8,470 nucleotides of DNA from an uncultured Flavobacteriales bacterium (GCA_938003665.1 CALKYI010000392.1:1-8470); one strand, 5' to 3'; positions 1 through 6,801 are shown, numbered from the stretch's first letter. Program-made: numbers and translations. Notes: generated by a model not told the origin, from the letters alone.

Positions 1-1184
1 ATGATGTCGCTGGCGAGGGCCGAACCACCGGGGCTGCTCACGCGCAAAACGACCGCTTCAACGTCGGGTGCGAGGCGTGCCTCGCGGATGGCTTCAGCGA
101 GCGTGACGGAACCAATGGTTTGGTTGTCCCCATTGCCCATTTCGATGCCGCCCGTAGCGTAGATGACCGCGAGCGATCCCCCCAGGGGTTCCGCCTCTTC
201 GGATTCGCCGTAGGATGCGTCGTTCATCGATTCGAAAATGCTGAAATCAAATTCTGCTGCAAAGCCTTCCATCGGATCGGGATTCATGTATTCCCCCAAG
301 CCCACGTACACCGGCTCCTCCCCATCGAGCAATTCTTTGATCCGCTCTTTGAGCTCATCCTCGTACAACAAACCATCAAAAAACTCCCACTCCACTGCGT
401 CTTCTGCTGTGCGCAAGGCCAAGTTTTCAGCAGCCTCGTCCAACCGCTCTTCAGAGATGCCCCGGCCCTCAGCAATGCCGCCGCGCACTTCCGACCAAAT
501 GTCTTCGAGCAATGCGGTCAGTTGCTCTCGGTTGGAGGCACTCATGCTTTTGCGGGTGAAGGGCTCCACTGCGCTTTTGTATTCGTTGTCCGGACCGCGA
601 AGCACGGTCATGCCGACGCCGAGCTTCTCGAGCATGCCTTTGTAATAAGTGGTCTGCAACCGCATGCCAGCGAAGTCCGCTCCACCGTTGGGATGCAGGT
701 ACAATTCATCAGCAGTTGATGCGAGATAAAGCGCGCCCATGTTCATGCTCTCTGCCCAACCCACGACCCATTTGCCGGAAGATTTGAAGGCTTCGAGGGC
801 ATCCCGCAGGTCAGCAATGGTAGAGGGCGCAGCCGCCACTGATTCGAAATTCAAAAACAGGCCTTCGACATCTTCGTCTTCGGCGGCTTCTTGAAGCGCT
901 TCCGTGAAGTCCCGCAGTCCCATGGTAGAATTCGATTCAAACCCCGTCAAATCAAAATTCGCATCGTTAGTTGACCGCTCCGTGATCGGCTGGCTAAAGT
1001 CGATTTTGAGGACGGTATTCGTTTTGCTCACGGCCTCCTGCTCGGTGGCATCGCCGCCGGCCGCAGCCGACACCAATCCGCCCACCAAGGCGCCTATGAA
1101 TACAAAAATCAAAATGGTTCCTGCGATGAGGAAAGCCAAAGTCGAACCGACAAATGAGGATGCGACGTTCTTTAAGAATGACAT
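1..1184 (-). CDS. sppA: Signal peptide peptidase SppA, 67K type (partial, C-terminus outside window)
   Basis: Membrane-anchored serine protease that degrades cleaved signal peptides left in the inner membrane. The reading frame begins at ATG 1184 and stays open for 394 codons to the left edge, so the stop is not in the window. Residues about 15-40 form one hydrophobic N-terminal membrane segment. Two tandem peptidase-S49-like halves are visible. The N-terminal half carries the motif EYKSAVEPF with the general-base lysine at Lys203. The C-terminal half reaches RVSSPGGSAL with the nucleophile serine at Ser388, only about 20 bp from the window edge. Both residues of the Ser/Lys dyad expected for the E. 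coli-like long SppA are therefore present. The long form is usually near 590-620 residues, so roughly 200 residues should lie outside. The gene is divergent from folK with a 71-bp gap. Identification is from motif recognition and is very secure. Confidence 0.96.
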   Translation of the reverse strand, partial: MSFLKNVASSFVGSTLAFLIAGTILIFVFIGALVGGLVSAAAGGDATEQEAVSKTNTVLKIDFSQPITERSTNDANFDLTGFESNSTMGLRDFTEALQEAAEDEDVEGLFLNFESVAAAPSTIADLRDALEAFKSSGKWVVGWAESMNMGALYLASTADELYLHPNGGADFAGMRLQTTYYKGMLEKLGVGMTVLRGPDNEYKSAVEPFTRKSMSASNREQLTALLEDIWSEVRGGIAEGRGISEERLDEAAENLALRTAEDAVEWEFFDGLLYEDELKERIKELLDGEEPVYVGLGEYMNPDPMEGFAAEFDFSIFESMNDASYGESEEAEPLGGSLAVIYATGGIEMGNGDNQTIGSVTLAEAIREARLAPDVEAVVLRVSSPGGSALASDI

Positions 1185-1194
1185 GAAATCAGGG

Positions 1195-1209
1195 TTTTGC
1201 GCAAAAGTA
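1195..1209 (-). promoter_or_regulatory. Candidate sppA promoter -7 element overlapped by a 12-bp palindrome
   Basis: Read on the minus strand, positions 1209-1202 are TACTTTTG, an exact match to the Bacteroidota -7 consensus TAnnTTTG, 17 nt before the sppA ATG. No convincing TTG -33 element at the usual spacing was found. The perfect 12-bp palindrome TTTTGCGCAAAA (1195-1206) overlaps the -7 element and lies where a repressor could occlude it. The promoter role is inferred from consensus and position only. Confidence 0.45.
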
Positions 1210-1255
1210 TACGATGCTCCGCTGCACGCCCCGCATTTTTACCCAATTTTGCTGA

Positions 1256-1768
1256 ATGAACCGAAGGCACTTCATTGGACTGGGCGGCAACATGGGCAAC
1301 CGCCACGCGCTGCTCGACGCGGCGTTGAATGAAATTCAACTGGCCTTTCCCTGTGTTCAGGAGCGTTCAAGCCGGTTCGAAACCCCCGCATGGGGCATGG
1401 CGCCCGGCACCCCTGCCTTTTTGAATCAAGTCATTTCGATCTCATTGCCGGAGGACATTGAGCCGCTGTACGTATTGGAGAAATTGTTGACCATCGAGCA
1501 GAAGCTGGGCCGGCACCGCGCTGCCAAGGCCGAGGGATACCAATCGCGTTCCATCGACCTCGACTTACTCGCGGTCGAAGGGGTCCGCATGGAAACGGAG
1601 GCCTTGATCCTGCCCCATCCTCGGATGCACCTGCGCCGGTTTGTACTGGCGCCGTTGGCGGAGCTGGCGCCTGAGCTGCAATTGACTGCGGGCAGCCCCA
1701 CGGTAGCGGAATTGTTGCGAACTTGTACCGACGAATCCGCTGTTCAACGCCTGGAAACCACGACGTGA
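1256..1768 (+). CDS. folK: 2-amino-4-hydroxy-6-hydroxymethyldihydropteridine diphosphokinase (HPPK)
   Basis: Transfers pyrophosphate from ATP to 6-hydroxymethyl-7,8-dihydropterin, the step before dihydropteroate synthase in folate synthesis; cytosolic. The 170-residue product has the usual HPPK length. It shows the N-terminal strand IGLGGNMGNR (7-16), the pterin-side ETPAWGM segment (42-48), FLNQV (55-59), the EQKLGR helix (81-86) and the family signature RSIDLDLL (98-105). Asp101 and Asp103 of that signature correspond to the Mg-binding aspartates. The C-terminal HPRMHLRRFVLAPLAELAP stretch (121-139) is also typical. The chosen ATG is the natural start, because the first strand begins only five residues later. 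The stop TGA overlaps the GTG start of the next gene, so translation is probably coupled. A weak -7-like CAATTTTG ends 4 nt before the ATG, which would imply a nearly leaderless message; this is uncertain. Confidence 0.97.
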   Translation: MNRRHFIGLGGNMGNRHALLDAALNEIQLAFPCVQERSSRFETPAWGMAPGTPAFLNQVISISLPEDIEPLYVLEKLLTIEQKLGRHRAAKAEGYQSRSIDLDLLAVEGVRMETEALILPHPRMHLRRFVLAPLAELAPELQLTAGSPTVAELLRTCTDESAVQRLETTT

Positions 1769-2403
1769 AATCACCTTACGCATACATCGCCATTGAAGGC
1801 AATATTGGCGCTGGCAAGACCACGTTTGCCACGTGGTTAGCAGAACACCTCGAGGGGGATTTATTGTTGGAACAATTCCAGGAGAATCCGTTTTTGGAGA
1901 AGTTTTACGCCGACCCGGAACGATTTGCCTTGAGTGTGGAGTTGGCCTTTGTGAGCGATCGGTACCGCCAGCTGCGCGAGCGGTTGGGCGCGCGCAACCT
2001 GTTTCGCCAGTTGTTGATTGCGGACTACAGCTTTGTGAAGTCCCAGATTTTTGCCAAGGCCAATTTGCCCGCGGAAGAATTCCGCTTGTTTCAAACCATG
2101 TTCAAGCTGATGGACGCTCAAATTGCCAAGCCGGAAGTGGTGGCCATCCTCGACCCAAACGCCGAAAAAATTCGGCGACAAATCAAGCAACGAGGTCGAT
2201 CCTATGAGCAAGACATGCCACAGGAGTACCTCGACAAAATCGCTTACCACTACCAACGGCATTACCGGTACGCGCGCGGGTCGCGCATCCTTTGGATTGA
2301 CACGTCCCACATAGACTTTGTCAAGCGCAAGGGCGACGCAGAACGTTTGGCCGAACTCGTCTTAACGCCCCGCAAACCCGGAGTCTACGAATTGAAAGCG
2401 TAA
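1765..2403 (+). CDS. Deoxynucleoside kinase (dCK/dGK family)
   Basis: Cytosolic salvage enzyme that phosphorylates deoxynucleosides to their 5'-monophosphates with ATP; which base it prefers cannot be read from sequence. From the GTG at 1765 it is 212 residues, normal for bacterial members. The P-loop GNIGAGKTT spans 12-20. LLEQFQENPFL (33-43) holds Glu36, matching the catalytic/substrate-contact glutamate. DRYRQL is at 65-70. ADYSFVKSQIFAK (86-98) takes the place of the ERS-type motif and matches Bacteroidota relatives. The arginine-rich LID IRRQIKQRGRSYEQ spans 136-149. An in-frame ATG at 1723 would add 14 residues lying inside folK and not expected in the family, so the GTG in the GTGA overlap is preferred. 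The overlap with folK points to one transcription unit. Confidence in the family is high, in the exact start moderate. Confidence 0.93.
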   Translation: MKSPYAYIAIEGNIGAGKTTFATWLAEHLEGDLLLEQFQENPFLEKFYADPERFALSVELAFVSDRYRQLRERLGARNLFRQLLIADYSFVKSQIFAKANLPAEEFRLFQTMFKLMDAQIAKPEVVAILDPNAEKIRRQIKQRGRSYEQDMPQEYLDKIAYHYQRHYRYARGSRILWIDTSHIDFVKRKGDAERLAELVLTPRKPGVYELKA

Positions 2404-2425
2404 GGCGCCGCTTTGCCTATCTTCG
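2392..2425 (+). promoter_or_regulatory. Weak candidate promoter for the GH109-like gene
   Basis: A TTG at 2392-2394 is followed after 23 nt by TATCTTCG (2418-2425), one mismatch from TAnnTTTG. It ends only 4 nt before the ATG at 2430, so the message would be leaderless or nearly so. The 26-bp gap after the kinase would equally allow read-through from folK, so this site is a tentative suggestion only. Confidence 0.2.
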
Positions 2426-2429
2426 GAAC

Positions 2430-3842
2430 ATGCGCAGACTCGATTTTCTTCGGGTGGGAGGCTTGCTTGGGCTCGGCGGCGTGCTGAGTTCGTTTTCCCG
2501 CCCCACCGAAACGGCTTCCTTGGATGAAGTCCTCGCCACCAAAATCAAAACCGCCGGCCTTACCGGCAGTGCCTTTGACCTCTCCGTCGCCCCCATCTCG
2601 CGGGTACGCGTCGCTGTCTTCGGATTGGGCAACCGCGGCCAAAGCCTCATTGACATGCTCAATTGGCTCGTGCAAGAAGGCCATGCTGAAATCACGGCCA
2701 TCAGTGACATCAATCCCGCCAAGATCGGCCGCGCCCAACAGCAGATCGCTGAATTCCAACAATCCGCGCCCCGGGTCTTCACCGGCACACCGGACGCTTG
2801 GATGGAGGCCATGTCGGACGACGTGGCGGACGTGGCTTTAATCTGTACCCCTTGGGAACTGCACGCGCCGATGGCGGTGGCAGCCATGCGCGGCGGCATG
2901 CACGCGGCGTCGGAGGCGCCCATCGCATACACGCCGGAGGCCTGCGTGGAATTGGTCCAGGTGGCCGAGGAAACCCAGCGGCATTGCATCATGCTGGAAA
3001 ATTGCTGCTACAACCGCGAGGAATTGTGGCTGCTCAACATGATCCAAGACGGCGTCTTTGGTACGGTCACCCATGCCGAATGCGCATACCTCCACGACCT
3101 GCGCGCCCTGATGCTCGACCCCACGTACTACGAAGACCAGTGGCGCCTCAAGCACCACCTTGCACGCAACGGTAACCTTTACACCACCCACGGATTGGGT
3201 CCGGTCTGCATGTACTTCGACATCCTGCGCGGGGACACCTTGACGCACATCACTTCGATGAGTTCGAAGGAAGCGGCCTTGTCTGAAGCCTTGCGCAATT
3301 CGAAAGACAAGGAATTGCGGAAGATGGCCAAGGACGTCATTTGCGGCGACGTGAACACCACATTGATCGGGACCGCCAAAGGCCGCTCGATCATGCTGCA
3401 GTTTGACGTGCACAGCGGGCGGCCGTACAACCGCCTTGACAAGGTCGTCGGCTCGAAGGCCACGCACTACGGCTACCCTTCCCGGTTGTACATCGACCAC
3501 GGGGCCGACTGGGGTGGTCACCGCTGGTTGGAAGACGCCGAAAAAGCCGAATACCAAGACCGCTACGAACACCCGCTCTGGGACCGCCTCCAGAAGTTGG
3601 CGGCGGAGCACCCGCAAGGACACGGCGGGATGGATTTCGTGATGATGTACCGGTTGATCAGGTGCTTGAACCTCGGACAACCGCTCGACCTGAATGTTTA
3701 CGACGGGGCGATGTGGTCCATGGTCGGCGCGCTATCAGAAGCCTCTGTGGCCGCCGGTTCCAAGCGCATGGACATTCCGGACATGACCGCCGGACGGTGG
3801 AAGCAATCGGTGCCCCACCCCGTCAACCGCGAAATCGGGTAA
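2430..3842 (+). CDS. Gfo/Idh/MocA-fold protein, GH109-type N-acetylgalactosaminidase family, probably exported
   Basis: GH109 enzymes use a tightly bound NAD to cleave glycosides (founding activity: alpha-N-acetylgalactosaminidase) by an oxidation-elimination mechanism. The 470-residue protein starts with MRRLDFLRVGGLLGLGG, an arginine pair and a hydrophobic stretch like a Tat signal peptide. A linker precedes a Rossmann domain starting near residue 57, with GLGNRG at 65-70. The SEAP segment (161-164) stands where sugar dehydrogenases carry catalytic EKP. The GH109-like signature continues with MLENCCYNREELWLLNM (188-204), GNLYTTHGLGPV (248-259, Tyr251 and His254), SGRPYNRL (329-336) and GHGGMDFVMMYRLIRCLNLG (397-416). 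Equating Glu162, Tyr194, Tyr251 and His254 with the GH109 active-site residues is inference from motif order. It lies 26 bp after the kinase and ends 4 bp from sucD. Actual substrate is unknown; another exported Gfo/Idh oxidoreductase is the alternative. Confidence 0.85.
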   Translation: MRRLDFLRVGGLLGLGGVLSSFSRPTETASLDEVLATKIKTAGLTGSAFDLSVAPISRVRVAVFGLGNRGQSLIDMLNWLVQEGHAEITAISDINPAKIGRAQQQIAEFQQSAPRVFTGTPDAWMEAMSDDVADVALICTPWELHAPMAVAAMRGGMHAASEAPIAYTPEACVELVQVAEETQRHCIMLENCCYNREELWLLNMIQDGVFGTVTHAECAYLHDLRALMLDPTYYEDQWRLKHHLARNGNLYTTHGLGPVCMYFDILRGDTLTHITSMSSKEAALSEALRNSKDKELRKMAKDVICGDVNTTLIGTAKGRSIMLQFDVHSGRPYNRLDKVVGSKATHYGYPSRLYIDHGADWGGHRWLEDAEKAEYQDRYEHPLWDRLQKLAAEHPQGHGGMDFVMMYRLIRCLNLGQPLDLNVYDGAMWSMVGALSEASVAAGSKRMDIPDMTAGRWKQSVPHPVNREIG

Positions 3843-3846
3843 GGCC

Positions 3847-4716
3847 TCAAGCCAACAGCTCGGCCATCTTCTCGCCGATGTCGGCCGGGCTGTCGACGAC
3901 GTGCACGCCGCACTCGCGGAGCACGCGCTTCTTGGCTTCGGCACTTTCCTCCTCTCCGCTTACGATGGCGCCTGCGTGGCCCATGGTGCGGCCTTTGGGT
4001 GCCGTGACGCCTGCGATGAATCCGACCACGGGCTTGGTGCCGTGTTCTTGGATCCAACGCGCAGCTTTGATCTCGAGGTCGCCGCCGATTTCACCGATCA
4101 TGATGATGCCGTCGGTCTCATCGTCGGCCATCAAGAGCTGAACCGCTTCGAGGGTGGTGGTGCCGATGATGGGGTCACCGCCGATGCCGATGGCCGTTGA
4201 TTGGCCCATGCCTGCTTTGGTCACTTGGTCCACCGCTTCGTAGGTCAACGTTCCGGACTTGGAGACGATGCCGATGCGGCCGGGGTTGAAGATGAAGCCG
4301 GGCATGATCCCGACTTTGGCTTCGCCTGCTGTGATGATGCCGGGGCAGTTCGGGCCTATGAGGGTGCAATCGCGTTGGTCGATGTACGCCTTGACCTTGG
4401 TCATGTCCGCTACGGGAATGCCCTCGGTGATGGCCACGATGACCTGAATGCCTGCGTCCGCAGCTTCCATGATGGCGTCGCCTGCAAATGCTGGCGGCAC
4501 GAAGATGATGCTGGTGTCGGCACCGGTCGCTTCAACCGCTTCGCTGACGGTGTTGAACACCGGCTTACCCAAGTGCTCCTGACCGCCTTTTCCAGGGGTT
4601 ACACCGCCAACCACTTGCGTACCGTAATCGATCATCTGACCGGCGTGGAATGTTCCTTCTCCGCCTGTAAAACCTTGGACGATGATTTTTGAATGCTTGT
4701 TGACGAGTACGCTCAT
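3847..4716 (-). CDS. sucD: Succinyl-CoA ligase (ADP/GDP-forming) alpha subunit
   Basis: Alpha subunit of the TCA-cycle succinyl-CoA synthetase; binds CoA and carries the phosphohistidine that shuttles phosphate to the nucleotide in the beta subunit (SucC). The 289-residue product from ATG 4716 matches the family length. QGFTGGEGTFH (14-24) is the CoA-binding loop, GPNCPGI (121-127) is conserved, SKSGTLTYE (152-160) follows, and GHAGAIVSG (247 onward starting at Gly246-His247 region) contains the active-site His247, equivalent to E. coli His246. The frame stays open upstream to 4788, but those 24 extra residues overlap mnmE and do not resemble the family, so ATG 4716 is chosen because MSVLVNKHSKIIVQG is the canonical N-terminus. 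sucC is not in this window, so the two subunits are not encoded side by side here. The gene is divergent from mnmE and tail to tail with the GH109-like gene. Confidence 0.97.
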   Translation of the reverse strand: MSVLVNKHSKIIVQGFTGGEGTFHAGQMIDYGTQVVGGVTPGKGGQEHLGKPVFNTVSEAVEATGADTSIIFVPPAFAGDAIMEAADAGIQVIVAITEGIPVADMTKVKAYIDQRDCTLIGPNCPGIITAGEAKVGIMPGFIFNPGRIGIVSKSGTLTYEAVDQVTKAGMGQSTAIGIGGDPIIGTTTLEAVQLLMADDETDGIIMIGEIGGDLEIKAARWIQEHGTKPVVGFIAGVTAPKGRTMGHAGAIVSGEEESAEAKKRVLRECGVHVVDSPADIGEKMAELLA

Positions 4717-4738
4717 GGGAATCGGTTGTTGTTCGCGC

Positions 4739-4761
4739 CGCGAATTTAGTCGAATTTCGCG
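4739..4761. promoter_or_regulatory. Repeat-containing divergent control region between sucD and mnmE
   Basis: The 47-bp gap between the two starts contains the direct repeat CGAATTT at 4741-4747 and 4751-4757, exactly one helical turn (10 bp) apart. It also has an imperfect inverted repeat with arms CGCGAA (4739-4744) and TTCGCG (4756-4761). On the minus strand, 4748-4741 reads TAAATTCG, one mismatch from the Bacteroidota -7 element, 24 nt before the sucD ATG. No well-spaced -33 element was found. A promoter or operator role is inferred. Confidence 0.3.
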
Positions 4762-4763
4762 CC

Positions 4764-6134
4764 ATGAACCGAGGAATTGTTGGAGCAATTGATGGAAAAA
4801 CCATCTGCGCGATTTCGACGCCGGCCGGAATGGGCGGCATCGCGGTCGTTCGCGTCTCTGGACCGGAGGCCATTCGCATCGCCAACGGCTTGTTTTCTCG
4901 GGACTTGGAAAGCCTCGAAAGCCACAAGGCGGCGTTTGGCAAAATCGTGCGTGGCGAAGAAGTCCTCGACGAATGCCTCGCCACGGTGTTTCGGGCGCCC
5001 AGAACCTTCACCGGCGAGGACACCGTAGAAATCGCCGTCCACGGCTCCACTTTCATCCAAACCGAACTCGTCCGCTGGCTCATCGACGCGGGTTGCCGGC
5101 ACGCCGGGCCGGGCGAATTCACGGCGCGGGCCTTCCTCAACGGCAAGCTCGACCTGACGCAAGCAGAAGCCGTAGGCGACCTCATCGCCGCCGATCACGC
5201 CGGGGCCCATCGCCTTGCGATGAACCAACTGCGCGGGGATTTTGCGCGCGCCATCGGTGAGTTGCGCGAGGGACTGATTGGTTTCGCTGGACTGCTTGAA
5301 TTGGAATTGGACTTCGCGGAAGAAGACGTGGAATTTGCAGACCGCAGTCAATTCGATGCGCTGCTCGGCGACCTGCTCGGCAAAGTGGGGACGTTGGCGG
5401 ACTCCTTCCGCACTGGCAACGCCATCCGCGAAGGTATCCCCGTCGCCATCATCGGCGCGCCCAACCGCGGCAAGTCCACCCTCTTGAATGCGCTCCTCGG
5501 TGACGAACGTGCCATCGTCAGCGCCACCGCCGGCACCACCCGCGACACCATCGAGGACACCTGCATCATCGGCGGCAAGAAGTTCCGCTTCATCGACACC
5601 GCAGGCATCCGCGAAACCACCGACGAAATCGAGAGCGAAGGCATCCGCCGCGCCCTCGATAAAGCCCAAGGCGCATCCATCGTGCTGTACTTGTTTGACG
5701 CTTCGATCGACGGTACTGAAGCCGTGGACCAAGCGCTCGAGGCGGCCGCCATTCGACCCGAGGCCCAGACGGCCATTGTCTGGAATAAGACAGACCTCGC
5801 TGCGGCACCCGTTGAGCGGCGCGAGCTCGAATTTCACATTTCCGCCGCCCAAGGATTGGGCGTCGAAAAACTGAAGAACTGGCTTGCAGAATGGGGCAGC
5901 GAAAGCCACGCTTCAGACGCACTCATGGTGACCAACTTCCGCCATTACGAAGCCTTGGTAGAAGCACGAACCGCACTTGAAGCGACGCGCTCAGGATTGC
6001 AGAATGGCATACCCGGTGACTTGGTCGCCAGTGACGTGCGCCAGGCGTTGCATCACCTCGGCAGCATCACGGGGGAGATTGACCCAGAGGACATTCTGGA
6101 TCACATCTTTAGTAATTTCTGTATCGGAAAGTAA
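4764..6134 (+). CDS. mnmE: tRNA uridine-5-carboxymethylaminomethyl(34) modification GTPase MnmE
   Basis: With MnmG (GidA) it installs the (carboxymethyl)aminomethyl group on wobble uridine 34 of certain tRNAs, using GTP and a folate one-carbon unit. The 456-residue protein is full length. The N-terminal tetrahydrofolate-binding, dimerisation domain starts with TICAISTPAGMGGIAVVRVSG (13-33) and contains GPGEFTARAFLNGKLDLTQAEAV (115-137). The inserted G domain has G1 GAPNRGKST (231-239), G2 TAGTTRD (255-261), G3 DTAG (278-281), G4 NKTD (341-344) and a G5-like SA (360-361). The C-terminus ends in FCIGK with the conserved Cys453. Arg235 in G1 is unusual, since most relatives have a small residue such as Val or Ala there. 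ATG 4764 gives the expected N-terminus. The gene is divergent from sucD, and its stop lies 3 bp from the cold-shock gene's stop. Confidence 0.98.
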   Translation: MNRGIVGAIDGKTICAISTPAGMGGIAVVRVSGPEAIRIANGLFSRDLESLESHKAAFGKIVRGEEVLDECLATVFRAPRTFTGEDTVEIAVHGSTFIQTELVRWLIDAGCRHAGPGEFTARAFLNGKLDLTQAEAVGDLIAADHAGAHRLAMNQLRGDFARAIGELREGLIGFAGLLELELDFAEEDVEFADRSQFDALLGDLLGKVGTLADSFRTGNAIREGIPVAIIGAPNRGKSTLLNALLGDERAIVSATAGTTRDTIEDTCIIGGKKFRFIDTAGIRETTDEIESEGIRRALDKAQGASIVLYLFDASIDGTEAVDQALEAAAIRPEAQTAIVWNKTDLAAAPVERRELEFHISAAQGLGVEKLKNWLAEWGSESHASDALMVTNFRHYEALVEARTALEATRSGLQNGIPGDLVASDVRQALHHLGSITGEIDPEDILDHIFSNFCIGK

Positions 6135-6137
6135 CCC

Positions 6138-6587
6138 TCAGGCCTTGTTCACCTTGATGGCGGCGAGCCCGCGGGGGCCTTGCTCCACTTCGAAGGTGAC
6201 GCGGTTGTTTTCGTTCAACTCGTCGCCTTGGACGTTGTTGATGTGAACGAAGATGCTTTCGCCCGAGCCGAGGTCGCGGATGAATCCGAACCCTTTGTCG
6301 TGGTTGAAGAAAGAGACGATGCCTTCGCGGATCTCGTCGCCTTCGATTTTTTCCTTCTTGGGGATGCCCAACTCAATGTCCTCGGCGTTGATCTCCTCCT
6401 TCTCGGCCGGATCGGGCGGTGTATCGGTGATGTTACCGTACTGGTCAACGTACGCAATCATGCTGTCGTCGTCAAGGCTGTTTTTGTTTTCAGCCCGCGC
6501 CAACTTTTTGGCTTCTTTCTCTTTGCGCTTCTTCTCGCGCTTCAATTCTCGTTCTCGCTTACCGAATGATTGCTGTGACCTTCCCAG
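6138..6587 (-). CDS. Cold-shock-domain RNA-binding protein with lysine-rich N-terminal extension; apparent CTG start
   Basis: Probably an RNA chaperone binding single-stranded RNA through one OB-fold cold-shock domain. Read from CTG 6587 it is 149 residues. Residues 1-36 are highly basic and likely helical. Residues 37-80 are an acidic linker containing AYVDQYGNITDTPPDP (45-60), a stretch typical of Bacteroidota members. The cold-shock domain covers about 86-147 with RNP1-like KGFGFI (98-103) and RNP2-like IFVHI (112-116). The start is unusual. The family N-terminus is M-A/G-K/R-SQQ-T/S-F; here the frame reads GRSQQSFGKRERE directly after a CTG codon. There is no ATG or GTG between it and the in-frame TAA at 6608-6606. 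The nearest accepted start, TTG 6545, would remove 14 conserved residues. Function is secure; start is inferred. Divergent from the helicase. Confidence 0.88.
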   Translation of the reverse strand: MGRSQQSFGKRERELKREKKRKEKEAKKLARAENKNSLDDDSMIAYVDQYGNITDTPPDPAEKEEINAEDIELGIPKKEKIEGDEIREGIVSFFNHDKGFGFIRDLGSGESIFVHINNVQGDELNENNRVTFEVEQGPRGLAAIKVNKA

Positions 6588-6601
6588 GATTTCTAAGTTT
6601 T
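6570..6601 (+). promoter_or_regulatory. Candidate promoter for the DEAD-box helicase, lying inside the start of the cold-shock gene
   Basis: TTG at 6570-6572 is followed after 21 nt by TAAGTTTT (6594-6601), one mismatch from TAnnTTTG, with spacing that fits the Bacteroidota -33/-7 rule. It overlaps the 5' end of the oppositely oriented cold-shock gene. If used, it makes a helicase leader of almost 200 nt. Tentative. Confidence 0.28.
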
Positions 6602-6801
6602 TGCGTTAAAATCTACCGCAAGATACTGCATCAATAGGGAATGCGCGGTGGACCAAAACCCGACCTTTCACGATGCCATTGTGCAGAGAACGGGCGTTCC
6701 CACCGTCAAAAGGCGCGGCTTCCGCCCTACCTTCGCGGCTCATTTGCAGGCCTTTGGGTGTTAATACCTCGCCGCTCGCCTGCTCCGCTATCCCCCAACG
6801 T
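6602..6801 (+). other. Long non-coding gap / probable 5' leader of the helicase
   Basis: About 200 bases between the cold-shock gene and the conserved helicase N-terminus. An in-frame ATG at 6673 exists, but the 43 residues it would add do not resemble a helicase N-terminus. Small inverted repeats are visible: GAACG/CGTTC at 6688-6699 and GCGG-CTT-CCGC at 6715-6725. Neither is a strong hairpin. Long structured leaders are known for cold-induced helicase and cold-shock mRNAs in other bacteria; calling this one a leader is inference. Confidence 0.4.
6608..6634 (-). promoter_or_regulatory. Candidate promoter for the cold-shock gene
   Basis: On the minus strand a TTG at 6634-6632 is followed after 16 nt by TAGATTTT (6615-6608), one mismatch from TAnnTTTG. 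The spacing is slightly shorter than typical for Bacteroidota. Transcription from here would give a leader of roughly 15 nt to the CTG at 6587. An A-rich leader with no Shine-Dalgarno site follows. Based on consensus and position only. Confidence 0.3.

Noticed and set aside
120..719. Plus-strand reading frames of 135-199 codons opposite sppA
   Set aside because: They lie antisense to a frame with clear SppA motifs including both catalytic residues, and their translations show no family pattern.
2838..3680. Long minus-strand frame (280 codons) inside the GH109-like gene
   Set aside because: Antisense shadow in GC-rich coding DNA; the plus strand carries the NAD-binding and GH109 signatures continuously.
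3840..3856. Possible terminator hairpin (GGC-ctcaa-GCC) between the GH109-like gene and sucD
   Set aside because: The stem is only three base pairs with no U-tract, so it is not a credible intrinsic terminator.
4717..4788. Upstream extension of sucD to 4788
   Set aside because: Overlaps mnmE's start and adds residues foreign to the family; MSVLVNKHSK is the usual N-terminus.
4746..5909. 387-codon minus-strand frame opposite mnmE
   Set aside because: Full-length MnmE with all G motifs is on the other strand; the antisense translation shows no recognisable domain.
6688..6699. GAACG-GG-CGTTC inverted repeat in the helicase leader
   Set aside because: The 2-nt spacer is too short for a stable hairpin and there is no independent support for a protein-binding site.
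6673..6801. ATG-initiated N-terminal extension of the helicase
   Set aside because: The 43 residues do not look like a helicase N-terminus; the family-like sequence begins at TTG 6802.
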